NCBI GenBank assembly: GCA_016795065.1
Contig: JAEUIU010000038.1
Location: 1-64,000, forward strand
Origin: Phycisphaerae bacterium
GTDB lineage: Bacteria; Planctomycetota; Phycisphaerae; Phycisphaerales; SM1A02
DNA: 64,000 nt
Direction: 5' to 3'
Positions 1-10,064 of this stretch are shown here, one piece after another. The number at the start of each line of letters is the position of its first letter. Positions within the stretch are counted from its first letter, which is position 1. The position numbers were made by a program, and so were the translations under genes. The notes under the pieces were generated by a model, which did not search any database, was not told where the DNA came from, and saw nothing but the letters and a program-made list of their open reading frames with translations.

Positions 1-867
1 AACAAACGCGCCATCCAGGCTCAAGGCCGCGAGCGCCTTGCGGCGATCCTCCTTCGACCACGGCTCCAGCAGACCGAGGAGTGCGTCGACACCCACCCGC
101 TCAACCGCGGCGTGGGCCTGGCCGCCGCTCTCAAGAGCACGATCACTCGCCGCCAGCGATTCGTCGACCGAACGGGCCATCTCCTCCGTGTTCGCGGCGT
201 CACCGGCCGTCGCTTCCTTCGACGCCTTCCCATGTTGTCGTTCAAGCGACTCCCGATACGTCGTCCCGGCGCGTCGCAACGCACGGAGATGATTCACCAT
301 GGGTCGCTCGGCGGAGGCGACCGCTTCGTGGGCCTGACGACGAGCGTCGAGCGAAAGGTCCGCACGCAGCACGCGCCGCAGGGCGGCTGCCATCACCGGT
401 GCATTGGTGATGCCGCTCTGCGAATGCCACGCGATCTCTCGGCCGCGAGCAACCGCCGCCGCCGCCTCGCTTGCCGCTGCCGGAACCAGCGCTTCCAAAC
501 TCGTGAGGAACGCAACCTCCGCGGCGTGACATCGCTCCAGATGCGTCTGCCACCGCCGGTGATATTCGCGTACGGCCCGCTCCTCGGCGAAGCCACCTTC
601 CACCGGCTCATAGAGCTTGGCGAGCGGCAAGGCGTCGACGGTGCGACGGGCATCCTCCTCGGCGAGAAAGTCGAGGTAGGCACGTTCGATGATCGGCCAG
701 GCCTGCGTCCACTCCGCACTCTCGTCGACATCGCAGAACATGCGAAGCGATTCTTCGATGTCGGCCCAGCGAAGCGGCGGGCGATCGTAGAAGTCGTCGC
801 CGGCCCACGCTGCTCGCACGGCGAAGCACGCAAGCAGCGCCGCGAGAATCCGAAGGCACGTGATCAT
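1..867 (-). CDS. Secreted helical protein, tandem paralogue 3 (3' part cut by window edge)
   Basis: The frame is open from ATG at 867 to the window edge (289 codons). It starts with a signal peptide (residues 1-22, hydrophobic LRILAALLACFAV, ending AWA). The mature N-terminus has RPPLRW then a DVD..EWTQAWP segment and a FLAEEDARR motif, all matched in the gene just upstream, and near residue 265 QAHAAVERVGVDALL matches QAHAAIERLGVDALL there. It is therefore a clear paralogue of 864-3350. Its ATG overlaps that gene's TGA by 4 nt (ATGA), so the two are probably co-transcribed and translationally coupled. I recognise no enzymatic motif; composition is Ala/Glu/Arg-rich and predicted mostly helical. 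Function unknown, export inferred. Confidence 0.85.
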   Translation of the reverse strand, partial: MITCLRILAALLACFAVRAAWAGDDFYDRPPLRWADIEESLRMFCDVDESAEWTQAWPIIERAYLDFLAEEDARRTVDALPLAKLYEPVEGGFAEERAVREYHRRWQTHLERCHAAEVAFLTSLEALVPAAASEAAAAVARGREIAWHSQSGITNAPVMAAALRRVLRADLSLDARRQAHEAVASAERPMVNHLRALRRAGTTYRESLERQHGKASKEATAGDAANTEEMARSVDESLAASDRALESGGQAHAAVERVGVDALLGLLEPWSKEDRRKALAALSLDGAFV

Positions 868-3350
868 TGGGTCACGCCCCATCTCGGCAAGCGTTGCCGC
901 TCCTCTTCTGTGAGCAGGCGCTCGAGGCGGTGCATGGCAATGATGCTCTCCTGACGCCGGCGCACCTCGAGCCAGTACACCAGAGCGACGGCGTGGATCG
1001 CCCGCGCCGAGGCGAGCGGGCCCGTGCCACCGGTGATGGCGAGTAGGTACCCCGTGCCTCCCTCAACGCGACCGATGGCGTCGGTTCTCTCCATCCATCG
1101 GCGATCCCATGCGGCGTAGAGTTCGACCATACGCGTGGATCGCTCCGCGTCGGAGCCGGTCATGCCCAGTGCGGCGAGGAACGGCCGCTCGAAGCGCGGG
1201 CGTTCGCGGTCGATGCCCGGAAGTGCCGTCTCGAAGCTGGCACGCATGAAGTCGTCGCGCCGACCTTCGGGAAGGGCCGCGAGGATCGTCGCTCGCAAAG
1301 CCGACGCTGCCGCGGCACGTGCCCGCACCTTCGGTTCGAGCCGCGCGAGAATCTCCTCGCGCTCTGCCTTCGCCTGCTCCCACCCGGCAAGCCGCTCGTC
1401 GATCGGCGCCTGATCATTCCACAACGCACTCGCCCGATACATGACGCGTGCGACGGCGACGTGCGCCTCGGCGTCGTCCATGGCCTCACTGGCGACGACG
1501 AGCGCCGCCGCGGACTCTCCGACCGCCCGCTCCACGGCCGCTCGTTCTTCTGGCTTCAACTCCGTGCGCGCGAGCGCCTCCAGCGGATTGCCGCCCCAGT
1601 CGATCCAAGGCACATCCGAGAGTTTCGCCGAACCCGACAGCCCGCGCCCGCGACCGCATGCGGTCCGGCCTTCGGGCAAGCGATGCCGTGCCTCCCACAG
1701 GGTCATCACGGGCTCTGCCGCCGCGCGAGCATCCTCAGGTAGGGCCCGCACGAGGTCGTCGAGGAGCGCGCGGCGCAGCCCCCGCCCGCGCAAGACCAGC
1801 TCCCGACAGCGCTCCACCTCGGCCGCGTCATCCAACGAATCATCCGGCAGCCTTCGACGAAGCTCGTCCTCGGCCGGCTCGACCGTCTCCGTCCACTCCC
1901 GGGCCCTTTTGTCGCGGGCGGTCGCCCAGACAACTTGCACCTCCGCCGCAAGCCCGAGTCGGGAGGCCAGTTCTTCGACGCTCTCCGCCGCGGGGAGCGG
2001 GTGAACGAGCGCCGCCCCTCCATCGATGGCCATGAACCCAAGGGACGACTCAGCCAGCTCTCGCTCCTCGACCTCGGCCGGGGTCGGCTCGTCGACGATC
2101 GCCTCGCCCTTCGCGTTGCGGTCATGACGCGGCCAACGGCTCTCGTTCGGCACCCCTAACGCGGCGCGCACCGACGTGCTCCATCGGCCTAACGCTTCGT
2201 CGAATGCGTCACGTTCCTTCGCCTGTCGCTCGTTGCAGGCGGCGAGCCACGAGGACGGGCGTCCGCCATCGATGTCAAGGAGATGCTGACCCGCGAGCTT
2301 GGCGTCCTCCCGAAGTCCCCTGTACGCGGCGAGCAGCAACTCGTCCGCCTCGGCGCGAAGGCGACGGCTCGCTTCCTCGATCACTGCCTTGGCCGCCTCG
2401 GATGGTGGGTACCTTCGTTCGATCGAAGCGAGCCGCTTCTCGTAGTAGCGCATCGTCGCTGCCAAGCCAAAGGAGAGGCGAGGCGCCCCGAGCGCCGCGA
2501 TCACACGTTGGCGTTCCTCACCCTCGAGTGTGGAGACGACGGTGAGCAACGCATCGACGCCGAGTCGCTCGATGGCCGCGTGCGCCTGGCCGATCGCTGT
2601 CGTCGGAGCGGCCAGTGCCAACGCGGTCGCCTCGCGGATTTCGATTGACCGACGACTTCGGACAGCCTCCTCAAGCGGCGGGTTCGACCGCAGGAGCCAC
2701 GCTTGCTCGGCCAATCCTCGCTCTTCCGCGCGGCGTCTGGCGGCCGATGCGGCGACCAGTGCTCGAACCTGGGGAAGCATCGCTTCTTCGGTTGTACGTA
2801 CCGCCTCGCGCATCCGGTGACGGGCTTCGGGCACGACCTTCGCGTCGAGCAGCGAACCGATCAGCCGAAGCATGTCGGGGGCGTTGCCCGCGCATCGCGG
2901 GATCGCCCGCATCAGTTGGCGCTCGCGAAGGAGCGATCGAGCTGCGTCGGTCGACGATTCGGGAACCAGCCGCTCCAACGAGCGAAGGAAGTCGTCCTCT
3001 GCGAGGTCCGTCCGTTCCAGATGCGCCTCCCAGCGGGCATGGAAGCGCCCGATCTCTTCCACCGTCGCCACGCCGATGATGACCCTCTCGTATGCCTCGG
3101 CGAGGGCTCGCCCGTCCGTCGCCCGGCGACGATCCTCTTCCACAAGGAACTGAAGATACGCGTCCTCCATCTTCGGCCACGCCTGACTCCAGGACGGGGC
3201 GCCATCGACATCGGCGAATCGACGGATGGACCGCTCCACTTCGTCCCAAGTCAGCGGCGGTCGCTGATGGATGTTGTCCTGTGCGCAGGCAATGCTCGCA
3301 TTGAGCGTCACGACCGTCCAGATCAGGAAGCGTGCAAGAACCGTCTTCAC
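864..3350 (-). CDS. Secreted helical protein, tandem paralogue 2 (828 aa)
   Basis: I choose the GTG start at 3350 because a strong Shine-Dalgarno (AAGGAGG) lies about 7 nt upstream and a signal peptide (residues 1-23, hydrophobic core LARFLIWTVVTLNASIA, ending ACA) follows directly. The GTG also overlaps the upstream gene's TGA by 4 nt (GTGA), the same geometry as at its own 3' end. The mature part opens RPPLTWDEVERS and has the DVD..SWSQAWP and EEDRR motifs shared with 1-867. The remainder is a long Ala/Glu/Arg-rich, probably helical chain with no recognised catalytic motif and no second membrane segment. Two TTA leucine codons (2157-2159, 2190-2192) both sit in GTTAG context. Function unknown; extracytoplasmic location inferred. 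Confidence 0.88.
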   Translation of the reverse strand: MKTVLARFLIWTVVTLNASIACAQDNIHQRPPLTWDEVERSIRRFADVDGAPSWSQAWPKMEDAYLQFLVEEDRRRATDGRALAEAYERVIIGVATVEEIGRFHARWEAHLERTDLAEDDFLRSLERLVPESSTDAARSLLRERQLMRAIPRCAGNAPDMLRLIGSLLDAKVVPEARHRMREAVRTTEEAMLPQVRALVAASAARRRAEERGLAEQAWLLRSNPPLEEAVRSRRSIEIREATALALAAPTTAIGQAHAAIERLGVDALLTVVSTLEGEERQRVIAALGAPRLSFGLAATMRYYEKRLASIERRYPPSEAAKAVIEEASRRLRAEADELLLAAYRGLREDAKLAGQHLLDIDGGRPSSWLAACNERQAKERDAFDEALGRWSTSVRAALGVPNESRWPRHDRNAKGEAIVDEPTPAEVEERELAESSLGFMAIDGGAALVHPLPAAESVEELASRLGLAAEVQVVWATARDKRAREWTETVEPAEDELRRRLPDDSLDDAAEVERCRELVLRGRGLRRALLDDLVRALPEDARAAAEPVMTLWEARHRLPEGRTACGRGRGLSGSAKLSDVPWIDWGGNPLEALARTELKPEERAAVERAVGESAAALVVASEAMDDAEAHVAVARVMYRASALWNDQAPIDERLAGWEQAKAEREEILARLEPKVRARAAAASALRATILAALPEGRRDDFMRASFETALPGIDRERPRFERPFLAALGMTGSDAERSTRMVELYAAWDRRWMERTDAIGRVEGGTGYLLAITGGTGPLASARAIHAVALVYWLEVRRRQESIIAMHRLERLLTEEERQRLPRWGVTQ

Positions 3351-5797
3351 TCCCCACCCTCCTTTTCGGCCAACCGTTCCATCGCCGTCAGCCATTGCAG
3401 GCGCGTCTCTTCGCGCACGAAGAGCAACCACTTCCGCCGCTCCCGTCTTCCCCTGTCCGCGTCGGGACCGCTGTCGGTGGCGCCGAGGTCCTCATTCGGC
3501 CACCACAGGTGAAACGCCTCCGGGCGCCAGGCGATGGCCGCGATCTGGTCATCAAGCGACCGGACGTGGGCGTGGATCCTGTCGCGAAGGATGTCGATCG
3601 CGTCAGAGGCATCCGGATGGGCCCTGCGGGCTTCGAATTCCGCTCGCTCAAGGCGATCCAGAAACGCCTTGGTCGAAGGAGCCAGATCCGGAGCGAGCGT
3701 CACGCGTTCCGCGCGACGGATGCGATCGGACACCTCCGTCGGCAGCTCCGCATGAAGCGCCTTGCGAACCCTCTCGCATATCCGGTCGCGCTCGGATGCC
3801 GCCTGGTCGAGCGCATCCGTCGCACCCTCGCGGCATTGGGCCCGGCGCACAGCGACCTCCCCATCGTGCGGTTGTTCCACTTCCTCGGGAGTGCGCGGCC
3901 AGGCGCACGCGTCGATCGCCGCATCGGCTTCCTTCGCGTCGTAGGCTTCCATCGCGGCCAGAAGCTCGGTCGAGAATCGCGCCACGATCGCCCGGGCTTG
4001 GCTCATCGCCCCGGCATCGAGTCCCGATCGTTCGAGCGCCCAGGCGATGTTGCCATGCCGTGCCCGCTGATCTGCGTGGTCAGTCCAAGGCTGAAGCGAA
4101 CGGCTCATCGTGCAATGAACCGGATCTCCCCCGAACGCCTCGACCAGCATGACCTCGACGATTGCCCGTTCACGCTCGTCCGTGGCGATCGAGCGAAGCG
4201 CTTCTCGACATGCGGGCTGAGCCCGGGCGAGGATCGCTCGAGCCGCGTGGATCTCGTCGCGGAGCTTCGTTACCTCCTCAGGCGTCAGGCCCATCGTCGA
4301 CTCGCGGACGGGCGTGATGCTGATCGCGCTGGTTGCGGTCCGAAGCGCTTGCAGTGCGCGCAATGCCGCCCCTGCGGCGTCGGGGCGTTCCAGTCGTCGC
4401 GCAAGCTCGGTCGCCCACTCTTCCGTGATGTCCGGCGGCAGCCACCGATGCGGAAGCGTCGTCTCCCGCTCCGTTTGCCACGATGCAACAAGCGGCCTTC
4501 GCGCGACGGTGCGCTGCGCCGACATCTCGTCCAGCCAAACGAGCTCGTTGGGACGTTGGCCATTCCGGAGATCCGCGCCGACCGGCGCCCCGCCCAACGT
4601 CGACGTGAGTTCCGCAAGAAGGGACCGCGATGTGTTCAACCGGCGTGACCCGATGTCGGACCGCGCCTCGTTCAACCGTTCGCTCCAGTCGGCGAGCCTT
4701 CGTTCGGCGGCGCGCAGCTCCTCAGCGCTGGGTTGTTCGAGATCCGCGTAGACCCCAAGCCACGCCTGAGCCTCGTCGCGGTCGAGCTTTCGATAGGCCT
4801 TCGCCTCGTCGCGATCATGACGAAGAAACTCGGCGACCCGCTCTCGGGCCGCCGCGACTGTTGCCGCGTCGGCAGTGACGCCCTGCCACGGAAGCAAGAA
4901 CTTGGCGGAGAAATTCGTCACGCCGCTGGCATGGTTCCACGCATCAAGAAGGGCGATCCGACCTGGCGGCGACATGCCGGCCAGCAGCCGCTCGAGTGCG
5001 GCATCGACAAGGCCGACGAACCGCACCTCGGACGCGTCCCGAGCGGCAGCGGTGACGAAGCGACGCTCCGTCCATCCGTCGGCCCAGCGCTGACTCACCA
5101 TCGCCTGCTCGGGCGTCTCCTCCGATGGCGGCGGAAACTCCTCGCGATACCGAAGAAAGGCCTTCAATCGCTCGACGGCCAAGTCCGCCCCCTCACGAAG
5201 GTACCTCTGCGCTACGGGAAGGAGCCTCTCCAATTCCTGCGCCATCAGCGCTCGATCAACGGGCTCGGGTCGAAACGCCAGCAACATAGAGAAGGGTGCG
5301 ATCCCTTGCCCGCCACTGGAGAACGCATCCGCCAGACGCAGGCGCAAGGCCAGCGCGGACGCGCTCATCGGGCACGAAGGCACCAGGGCGAGCACGCCCG
5401 CGCCGAGCTCGTCCTCGGCGATCGCCGCCTGATTCTCCGCGCGCCGCAGCGCGATCCACGCACGATCCACATCGTCGATCGTTCCCAGGCCAGCAGAAAC
5501 CTCGCGCGATGTGCGATCAAACTCACTTCGCGCCCGCTCCATCCCGCGCCGGAGGTCGCCCGCTCGTTCCAAGTAGGTTCGGTACGCCTCGTCAAGCGCC
5601 GCCCGATCGGGGCTTTGGTCCGTCGTGACCAGCTCGATCACGCGCAGGAAATCCTCATAACGAACCGCCGGCGGCCAGACCGGATCGGCGGCGACGGCAG
5701 GTCTTCCGACCGCAAGCAAGGTCAGGATGAGCGAAGCCGCCAGCCTGCTCGCCTGGCTCATCCATCGGCGAGCGCCTTGGCGGAGCGAACCTTCCAT
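3347..5797 (-). CDS. Secreted helical protein, tandem paralogue 1 (about 816 aa)
   Basis: First gene of the minus-strand set. Start uncertain: ATG at 5797 gives a basic N-terminus and a signal peptide ending PAVAA near residue 37; ATG at 5761 gives the same signal peptide with a shorter front; neither has a clear Shine-Dalgarno. The frame extends to 5941, but that would add an un-signal-like leader and reach the ychF promoter region. The mature protein begins [16 protein letters not shown], aligns loosely in layout with the two downstream genes, and has the same Glu/Arg/Ala-rich helical character with scattered cysteines and Trp-rich patches. It is the most diverged of the three. No enzyme motif seen. 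Divergent from ychF, so its promoter lies in about 5800-5943. Confidence 0.82.
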   Translation of the reverse strand: MEGSLRQGARRWMSQASRLAASLILTLLAVGRPAVAADPVWPPAVRYEDFLRVIELVTTDQSPDRAALDEAYRTYLERAGDLRRGMERARSEFDRTSREVSAGLGTIDDVDRAWIALRRAENQAAIAEDELGAGVLALVPSCPMSASALALRLRLADAFSSGGQGIAPFSMLLAFRPEPVDRALMAQELERLLPVAQRYLREGADLAVERLKAFLRYREEFPPPSEETPEQAMVSQRWADGWTERRFVTAAARDASEVRFVGLVDAALERLLAGMSPPGRIALLDAWNHASGVTNFSAKFLLPWQGVTADAATVAAARERVAEFLRHDRDEAKAYRKLDRDEAQAWLGVYADLEQPSAEELRAAERRLADWSERLNEARSDIGSRRLNTSRSLLAELTSTLGGAPVGADLRNGQRPNELVWLDEMSAQRTVARRPLVASWQTERETTLPHRWLPPDITEEWATELARRLERPDAAGAALRALQALRTATSAISITPVRESTMGLTPEEVTKLRDEIHAARAILARAQPACREALRSIATDERERAIVEVMLVEAFGGDPVHCTMSRSLQPWTDHADQRARHGNIAWALERSGLDAGAMSQARAIVARFSTELLAAMEAYDAKEADAAIDACAWPRTPEEVEQPHDGEVAVRRAQCREGATDALDQAASERDRICERVRKALHAELPTEVSDRIRRAERVTLAPDLAPSTKAFLDRLERAEFEARRAHPDASDAIDILRDRIHAHVRSLDDQIAAIAWRPEAFHLWWPNEDLGATDSGPDADRGRRERRKWLLFVREETRLQWLTAMERLAEKEGGE

Positions 5798-5943
5798 TTT
5801 TTCAAACGGTACCGCGGCTTGTCGCCTCGTCAATCCAGCCACTTCGGAAGTCCCTTGATTTCCGCTACCATCTCCTCCCTTCCGCATCGGACTCCCCTGG
5901 AGCCGACAGCGGCCTCGTAAGTCCTCGCCAGGCGGATCCATCC

Positions 5944-7032
5944 ATGGAATGCGGCATCGTCGGTCTTCCCAACGTCGGCAAGAGCACCCTCTTCAACGCC
6001 CTCACCTGCGCGGGGATCGAGGCCCAGAACTACCCGTTCTGCACGATCGAACCGAACGTCGGCGCGGTCAGCGTGCCCGATCCGCGGCTTGAGATCATCC
6101 GCAAGCACATCGAGTCGCAGAAGATCATCCCGGCCATCCTGAAGCTCGTCGACATCGCGGGTCTCGTGAAGGGTGCGAGCGAGGGCCAGGGGCTCGGTAA
6201 CAAGTTCCTGAGCCACATTCGCGAGGTCGACGCAATCCTCCACGTCGTCCGCTGCTTCGAGGACCCGGACATCGTCCACGTCGACGGCACCGTCGACCCG
6301 ATCCGCGACATCGAGACGATCGAGACCGAGCTCATGCTCGCCGACCTCCAGGTGATCGACGGCGTCCTCGACAAGGCCGCCCGCATCGCCCGCTCGGGCG
6401 ACAAGGAGGCGATCGCCAAGGTCGACGCCCTGAACAAAGTGAAGCCTGCCCTCGAAGCGGGCAGGCCGGTGCGCTCGGTGCAGCTTGACCCCGAGGAGCG
6501 GAAAATCCTGACCTCGGTCGGCATGATCACCGCGAAGCCGGTTCTCTATGTCGCGAACGTCATGGACAACGACCTCGAGGGCAAGGGCCCCTTGGTCCAG
6601 AAGGTGCGTGACTACACCAACACCCACGGCGGCGAGGTGGTCGTGGTCTGCGCGAAGATCGAGAGCGAACTCGCCGAGCTCCCGGAAGCGGACCGGAGGG
6701 AATTGCTCGAGAGCCTGGGCATGACCGAACCGGCCCTCGCCTCGGTTGCCCGCGCCGCGTACCACTTGTTAGGTCTTCAAAGCTACTACACCGCCGGCCC
6801 GAAGGAGATCCGGGCCTGGACCATCCACAAGGGCGACACGGCCCCACAGGCCGCCGGCGTCATCCACACCGACTTCGAGAAGGGCTTCATCCGCGCCGAG
6901 TGCTATTCGGTGGACGACCTCGTGAAGTTCAAGAGCGAAAAGGCCATCCGCGAGGCGGGCAAGATGCGGAGCGAGGGCAAGGGGTACGTGATGCACGATG
7001 CCGACGTGGTGCACTTCCTCTTCAATGTCTGA
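5944..7032 (+). CDS. ychF: Redox-regulated ATPase YchF
   Basis: Obg-family P-loop protein of 362 aa, the usual length. The Walker A/G1 is GLPNVGKST (residues 7-15), the switch region [10 protein letters not shown] lies at 29-38, and G3 is [14 protein letters not shown] from residue 70. The C-terminal third carries the TGS-like end ([15 protein letters not shown]... then [10 protein letters not shown]). In the family the G4 motif is altered so that ATP is preferred over GTP; here the corresponding stretch reads ANVMDND. YchF binds ribosomes and is linked to stress and translation control. A TTA codon in GTTAG context is at 6769. The 3' end overlaps the possible earlier start of the small gene that follows. 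Confidence 0.97.
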   Translation: MECGIVGLPNVGKSTLFNALTCAGIEAQNYPFCTIEPNVGAVSVPDPRLEIIRKHIESQKIIPAILKLVDIAGLVKGASEGQGLGNKFLSHIREVDAILHVVRCFEDPDIVHVDGTVDPIRDIETIETELMLADLQVIDGVLDKAARIARSGDKEAIAKVDALNKVKPALEAGRPVRSVQLDPEERKILTSVGMITAKPVLYVANVMDNDLEGKGPLVQKVRDYTNTHGGEVVVVCAKIESELAELPEADRRELLESLGMTEPALASVARAAYHLLGLQSYYTAGPKEIRAWTIHKGDTAPQAAGVIHTDFEKGFIRAECYSVDDLVKFKSEKAIREAGKMRSEGKGYVMHDADVVHFLFNV

Positions 7033-7057
7033 CGGTTCGCTTTCCGGGGCTTCCACC

Positions 7058-7276
7058 ATGCTGCCACTCGCCGGCCACCTCGACGTGACGGTCACCGCCA
7101 CCGCGCCGGTCATCATCCACGGCGACCGCTACGTGGACCTCGCCATCGAGGCCGACGGGCAGCGCAGCGCCGTGCGGGTGCCGATGCACGCCCTGTCGCG
7201 CATGCCTCAGGCCGGCGACCGCGTCCGGCTGAAGGTGCTGCTCGGCCAGGTCGACACGGTCGAGTTTCTCGTCTAA
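7058..7276 (+). CDS. Small hypothetical protein (72 aa)
   Basis: A short frame between ychF and aat, both on the plus strand. I prefer ATG 7058; an alternative ATG at 7025 overlaps the ychF stop and adds 11 residues. The protein is rich in alternating hydrophobic and polar residues (HLDVTVTATAPVII, SAVRVPMHALSRM, DRVRLKVLL), so a small all-beta, OB- or TOBE-like fold is plausible, but I cannot assign a family. No signal peptide. It ends TAA followed by C, 16 nt before the aat start, so co-transcription with aat is likely. Strict third-position GC bias supports that it is coding. Confidence 0.6.
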   Translation: MLPLAGHLDVTVTATAPVIIHGDRYVDLAIEADGQRSAVRVPMHALSRMPQAGDRVRLKVLLGQVDTVEFLV

Positions 7277-7292
7277 CGGGACGCGCAGCACG

Positions 7293-7940
7293 ATGCCCCG
7301 CCGCCGCGCCGAGGTTCAGCTTGATCCGGAATCGCTCCTGACGGCGTACGCCAACGGAGCCTTCCCGATGGCCGACCCCGACACCGGGCGAGTTTCCTAT
7401 TACCAATGCGATCCCCGCTGCATCATCCCGCTCGACGATCGCTTTCACGTCCCGAAGTCACTCGCCCGCGTCGTCCGTTCAGGGCGTTTCGACATACGCA
7501 CCGACACAAGCTTCGAGCGCGTGATGCGCGAATGCGCCACCGACCGCAACGAGGACAACCGCTCGTGGATCAGCGAGGACATCATCGCCGCGTACACCAC
7601 GCTCCACCGGCTCGGGTTCGCCCACTCCGTCGAGGCGTGGCGCGATCATGAGCTGGTCGGGGGGCTTTACGGCGTCTCGCTCGGCGAGGCGTTCTTCGGC
7701 GAGAGCATGTTCTCGCGACCTGCCATCGGGGGCCGTGACGCGAGCAAGGTGTGCCTTGTCACCCTGATCGACATCCTTCGCCGTCGCGGCTTTCGATTGC
7801 TCGACAGCCAGTACGCAAATGACCACATCGTCCGATTCGGAGCGATCGAAGTGCCTGCGACGGAGTACATGACGATGTTGGCCGAGACCGTCCTCGCGCC
7901 TGCGGCGTGGGGGAAGGATGCGTTACCGCAGAGCCGCTGA
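7293..7940 (+). CDS. aat: Leucyl/phenylalanyl-tRNA-protein transferase
   Basis: Transfers Leu or Phe from aminoacyl-tRNA to N-terminal Arg or Lys of proteins, marking them for ClpS/ClpAP (N-degron pathway), in the cytoplasm. The 215-aa length fits the family. Hallmarks are the N-terminal LLTAYANGAFPMAD, the central NRSWISEDIIAAY, the GLYGVSLGEAFFGESMFS block and LLDSQYANDH near the C-terminus. It follows the small gene at 7058 by 16 nt. The next gene is convergent, and the intervening 130 bases show no strong terminator. Confidence 0.96.
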   Translation: MPRRRAEVQLDPESLLTAYANGAFPMADPDTGRVSYYQCDPRCIIPLDDRFHVPKSLARVVRSGRFDIRTDTSFERVMRECATDRNEDNRSWISEDIIAAYTTLHRLGFAHSVEAWRDHELVGGLYGVSLGEAFFGESMFSRPAIGGRDASKVCLVTLIDILRRRGFRLLDSQYANDHIVRFGAIEVPATEYMTMLAETVLAPAAWGKDALPQSR

Positions 7941-8070
7941 GGACGCAAAGACCAGACTGAGCAAGGCAATGGATCGATGGCCGGCCGCGCGCCCGAACCG
8001 ACTCGCTGACGTCTCCGCGACAGGCTCCACGTCCTCTACGCTCCTGCGGTGAATCTTCTCAAGCGGAGAC

Positions 8071-9480
8071 TCACTTCGCCCGCGAGATCACCCTCACCTG
8101 GGCGAACTGACGATGGCCGTCCGGGCCCGAGTGGTACCCGTAGCCCGATTGCTTCGCCCCAACCCACGGCGTTCCCTTGGCTCCGCCGCAGCCCCGGTTG
8201 ATGCCGACCATGCCGCTGTGCAGCCGACGGGCAACGCTCTCGGCCTGAGCCACGTCGGCGCCGAACACGGCGCCGCCCAGCGCATAGGGTGACTCATTCG
8301 CCCAGCGGATCGCGTGATCGATCTCGTCGTAGCGAACGATGCAGGCGACGGGGCCGAAGGTCTCCTCGCGCATGATGGTCATGTCGTTGGTCACGTTGAC
8401 GAGCACCGTCGGCGCGACGAAGTTGCCCGGCCGAGGCTCGTTGCCTGCCATCGCTTTCGCCCCTTCGGCGACCGCCGTTTCGATCTGGCGAAGGACGTGG
8501 GCCTTCTGACGGGCGTTCACCATCGGCCCGATTGCCACGCCCTCCTCGCGCCCGGGACCTTGCTTCAGGGCCTTGGCCTTCTCCGCGACCTTCGCCTCGA
8601 AGGTAGGGGCAATCGAGCGGTGAACATAGATGCGCTCGGTGCTGACGCAGACCTGTCCCGCATTCCGGAAGCTGTTTCTCGTCGCGAACGCCGCAGCGGC
8701 CTCAAGGTCAGCGTCCGGCAGCACGATGAGCGGATCCTTGCCGCCGAGTTCGAGGATCACGCGCTTGAGCCCGCGGCCCGCCGCCTCGAGGATGTGCTTT
8801 CCGGCGGAGCGGCTGCCCGTGAAGGCAATCATGTCGATGTCCGCGGCGACCAGCGCCTTCCCCTGCGCCTCATCACCGAAGACGACCTGAAGCACGTCGG
8901 CGGGGAGCACCTCCATCAGGCACTTCGCCCACTCGAACGCGCAGATGGGCGTCTCCTCGCTGGGCTTGAGGAGGACCGCGTTGCCCGCGACCAGCGCCGG
9001 TACGACGCACTCCTGCGGCATCAGGACGGGAAAATTCCAGGGGGTGATCGCCGCGCAGACGCCCAGCGGATCAAAGACGAGCGTCGAGTGAGTCGCCTTG
9101 TCCTCGCGGACCTCGGGGGCCAGCGCTACCATCGCCTCGTCTAACAGTTCGTTGAAGCCGGCGGCGGCATGGGATACCTCGCCCTTCGCGTCGGCAATCG
9201 GCTTGCCCATCTCCCTGGAAACGAGGTCGGCGATCGCCTCGCTGCGCTGGACAAGGAGTTCGCCAGCGGAGCGGAGGATCGACACACGCTCGGCGAGGGT
9301 CATGCCTGACCAGGAACGCTGGGCGACCCGGGCCCGATGGACCGCCAACGGGATGGCCTCCGCCGGGGTGACCGGGACGCGTCCCACGTCCTCGCCGGTC
9401 GCCGGGTCGACGGATTCGAGCCAGGTGGGATGTCCGGGGGCGGCGGAGATAGGGGCGGCCGTCGGGGAGGCGTGGGGCAT
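8071..9480 (-). CDS. NAD(P)-dependent aldehyde dehydrogenase
   Basis: Aldehyde dehydrogenase superfamily, 469 aa from ATG 9480 (an in-frame ATG at 9501 would add 7 residues). The Rossmann and active-site motifs are complete: PWNFP (N about 148), the KPSEETP cofactor loop, FTGS (about 220-223), the general base Glu about 244 in LELGGKDP, and nucleophile Cys about 278 in GQVCVSTERIYVH. The sequence is closest in style to the succinate-semialdehyde/general aldehyde dehydrogenase branch, but the true substrate cannot be told from sequence. Cytoplasmic; no signal peptide. It stands alone between convergent aat and the tRNA, so no operon partner hints at the pathway. Confidence 0.93.
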   Translation of the reverse strand: MPHASPTAAPISAAPGHPTWLESVDPATGEDVGRVPVTPAEAIPLAVHRARVAQRSWSGMTLAERVSILRSAGELLVQRSEAIADLVSREMGKPIADAKGEVSHAAAGFNELLDEAMVALAPEVREDKATHSTLVFDPLGVCAAITPWNFPVLMPQECVVPALVAGNAVLLKPSEETPICAFEWAKCLMEVLPADVLQVVFGDEAQGKALVAADIDMIAFTGSRSAGKHILEAAGRGLKRVILELGGKDPLIVLPDADLEAAAAFATRNSFRNAGQVCVSTERIYVHRSIAPTFEAKVAEKAKALKQGPGREEGVAIGPMVNARQKAHVLRQIETAVAEGAKAMAGNEPRPGNFVAPTVLVNVTNDMTIMREETFGPVACIVRYDEIDHAIRWANESPYALGGAVFGADVAQAESVARRLHSGMVGINRGCGGAKGTPWVGAKQSGYGYHSGPDGHRQFAQVRVISRAK

Positions 9481-9893
9481 GGGAACAGCGTACGGGAGCA
9501 CCCCCGGAGACCGAAACGGGAACTCCCTTGCGGGCAGGCCTCGGTTTCCGCTAGACTTCCCGTCCCCTCACGTCAGAGGGCCGATGGTGACTGGGCTCAG
9601 CCGTAGGCATACGGGAGTCTTGGCGCCACATGGGGCCTCCCGTTCGCGGCATTCCGAGGCTCCAGCCCGCATCTGACAGCGTGATTCCCCCCCAACCGGC
9701 CATCGCCGGTGTCCGGGAACGGGCGAGGGACGCCGCGGACTCGGGTCGTTCCCGAACCGCCGACAGCTTTGCCGTCCGGTTCGTCGCCTGCCGCACTTGC
9801 GCAGGCCAGCACCCTGAGGTCCGCCCCTTTCACCCTGAACAATCGCGACAAGCCCCCCCGGCGTGGTCGATGATCCCCTTCGTCGAAACCCAT
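9481..9893. other. Intergenic region upstream of the aldehyde dehydrogenase and tRNA-Gln
   Basis: About 410 bases with no convincing gene. It should contain the promoter of the minus-strand dehydrogenase and, further right, that of the plus-strand tRNA. An imperfect hairpin is formed by GGGAACG near 9716 and CGTTCCC near 9747. Frames that cross it show no recognisable protein. Confidence 0.5.
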
Positions 9894-9964
9894 TGGCCCG
9901 TGGTGTAACGGTAGCACTTCTGGTTTTGGTCCAGACTGTCATGGTTCGAATCCATGCGGGCCAG
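9894..9964 (+). tRNA. tRNA-Gln (anticodon TTG)
   Basis: The acceptor arms TGGCCCG (9894-9900) and CGGGCCA (9957-9963) pair over 7 bp with discriminator G at 9964. The anticodon stem TCTGG/CCAGA encloses loop TTTTGGT with anticodon TTG at 9926-9928, reading CAA. The T arm is CATGG, loop TTCGAAT, CCATG (9940-9956). Length is 71 nt; the CCA end is not encoded. A protein frame starting at 9954 lies inside this gene and is not a real start for the following gene. Confidence 0.97.
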
Positions 9965-10064
9965 CTACTTACCCCGCCGTCAGGAGAACCCTCCTGACGC
10001 GGGGACCGCGCCGGAACCCAAGGCCTCGCGCCTTCGAACGCACCTGCGTTCCAGAACGGTTCCT

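Noticed and set aside
5798-5941. Longer start at 5941 for the first helical paralogue
   Set aside because: The extra residues precede the signal peptide and the start is 3 bases from ychF on the other strand.
9954-10064. ATG at 9954 as the start of the GlmU-like gene
   Set aside because: It lies inside the tRNA-Gln T arm; the added N-terminus has no similarity to GlmU.
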